Assembly (NCBI GenBank): GCA_027083665.1
Contig: JALWNV010000077.1
Location: 1 to 6,540, forward strand
DNA length: 6,540 nt
Direction: 5' to 3'
From: Helicobacteraceae bacterium
Lineage (GTDB): Bacteria > Campylobacterota > Campylobacteria > Campylobacterales > Sulfurimonadaceae
Positions 5,949 to 6,540 of this stretch are shown here, piece by piece. The position numbers and the translations under genes are program-made. Position 1 is the stretch's first letter; each line of letters begins with the position of its first letter. The notes under the pieces are model-generated. The model ran no database searches, was not told the origin of the DNA, and worked only from the letters and a program-made list of their open reading frames with translations.

Positions 5949-6540
5949 GCCGGCTCCTTTGTATGATGTTTTTTGGCCCGGTTCCAGAACCATGCTCCGG
6001 GCAGGGCGGTGAGGATAAGCAGGATGCCGTAGAGGATGGAGATGGCGAGAATTTTCGCCTTGGGCAGCCCGACGAGCATCAGGATGCCGACCATCGCCCC
6101 CTCGCGCACACCCCAGCCTGCCAGCGAAATCGGAACGATCGTCAGCAGAAATACCGGCGGTACGGCAACGAGGAAGATGCCGAGGCTCTCCCATACATCG
6201 ACACTGAGGGCGAGAAAATAGATCGCGACGACGGTGAACAGATGGACGAAAACGGAAATGGCGATGTGTCTGAGCAGCAGTGCTTTCGAGGCATAGAGAC
6301 GGTGCATACGCAACCCCAGGCGGTGCAGAAGATTCAGTCCCTTGAGGTCGGAAAGAAAGGTGAACTTGTCGAGGTTGAGCATGACGACGAACCCGGCGAT
6401 ACCGCCGAGGGTGATCAGGTTGACGAGATTGAACAGCCATTGCGGGAACGTCCCGTAAAAGGCGAGGTTGGCGGCGAGGTTGAGTACGAGCAGACGTGCC
6501 ACCGCGATGACACGGTCGCCGAAAAACCCGTCGACGAGCA
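5945..6540 (-). CDS. Flippase-like UPF0104 / lysylphosphatidylglycerol synthase TM-family protein, 5' end cut by window
   Basis: The visible 197 residues are the C-terminal part of a polytopic membrane protein; the frame is open to the right edge, so the true start is outside. Near the edge it has LVDGFFGDRV, matching the family's DRxxG-type segment. After several hydrophobic helices comes PISLAGWGVREGAMVG (visible 136-151), the most conserved UPF0104 stretch. It ends in a short basic tail (RAKKHHTKEPA). The family includes AglD, YbhN and the membrane half of MprF, which are thought to move lipids or lipid-linked sugars across the membrane, though most members are unproven. No soluble MprF-type transferase domain follows, so this is not a full LPG synthase. 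An internal GTG at 6502 could be mistaken for a start, but family similarity continues upstream of it. The stop overlaps the GT9 start by 4 bases, pointing to co-expression. Confidence 0.88.
   Translation of the reverse strand, partial: LVDGFFGDRVIAVARLLVLNLAANLAFYGTFPQWLFNLVNLITLGGIAGFVVMLNLDKFTFLSDLKGLNLLHRLGLRMHRLYASKALLLRHIAISVFVHLFTVVAIYFLALSVDVWESLGIFLVAVPPVFLLTIVPISLAGWGVREGAMVGILMLVGLPKAKILAISILYGILLILTALPGAWFWNRAKKHHTKEPA
5954..5960 (-). promoter_or_regulatory. Ribosome-binding site that fixes the GT9 start
   Basis: The minus strand reads AAAGGAG, 5 bases before ATG 5948. It is the strongest Shine-Dalgarno sequence in the window and lies inside the end of the upstream UPF0104 gene. 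It decides the GT9 start at 5948 over the much longer open frame extending to 6440. Confidence 0.8.

Noticed and set aside
4611..5966. 451-codon open frame on the plus strand
   Set aside because: It is antisense to GT9 and its junction with GT39; the minus-strand GT9 motifs (NDSGPAH and others) settle the coding strand.
5949..6440. N-terminal extension of the GT9 frame
   Set aside because: This stretch is the +1/-1 shadow of the UPF0104 gene, is Arg/Pro/His-rich, and lies upstream of a strong ribosome-binding site and ATG at 5948.
5945..6502. GTG at 6502 as the start of the UPF0104 gene
   Set aside because: The frame continues to the window edge with family-like residues (LVDGFFGDRV), so the gene is truncated by the window and not a short protein.

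Overview
The window reads almost entirely from the minus strand and suggests a member of the Campylobacterota (Epsilonproteobacteria) related to Sulfurimonas/Sulfurovum, but unusually GC-rich for that group (mid-50s percent by eye). The best lineage marker is the GlmU protein: its PGTGGA segment, in place of the LGTxHA of E. coli-type enzymes, and its MQRRIKHRWMREGV stretch resemble Campylobacterota GlmU as I remember it. Genus-level placement is a guess.

Layout in order of transcription (right to left). An apparent operon of four envelope genes fills 6540 to 2588: the C-terminal part of a flippase-like UPF0104 membrane protein (cut by the window edge), a GT9 family (heptosyltransferase-like) glycosyltransferase, a GT39/ArnT-like polyprenyl-phosphate-sugar glycosyltransferase, and a PAP2 lipid phosphatase. 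Genes 1/2 and 3/4 are joined by ATGA stop/start overlaps. Genes 2 and 3 are separated by 23 bases lying in a low-complexity purine/pyrimidine repeat that runs into the proposed N-terminus of the GT39 protein. A short gap (2500-2587) holds a weak hairpin and a good extended -10 promoter driving a single gene for a membrane-anchored eight-haem c-type cytochrome (2494-1181). This gene ends in a likely intrinsic terminator. After an 84-base gap with a palindrome and a possible -10 box, glmU begins at 1096 and runs off the left edge.

The genes share a cell-envelope theme. GlmU makes UDP-GlcNAc for peptidoglycan and LPS. The four-gene cluster looks like a module that builds or modifies a lipid-linked glycan or lipid A/LPS: a cytoplasmic GT9 transferase, an integral membrane transferase using a polyprenyl-phosphate sugar, a phosphatase for a lipid phosphate, and a flippase-like protein. 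The octahaem cytochrome is a separate periplasmic electron-transfer gene with no visible redox partner here. No RNA genes, insertion sequences, CRISPR arrays or mobile elements were seen, and there is no gene-free stretch over 300 bases.
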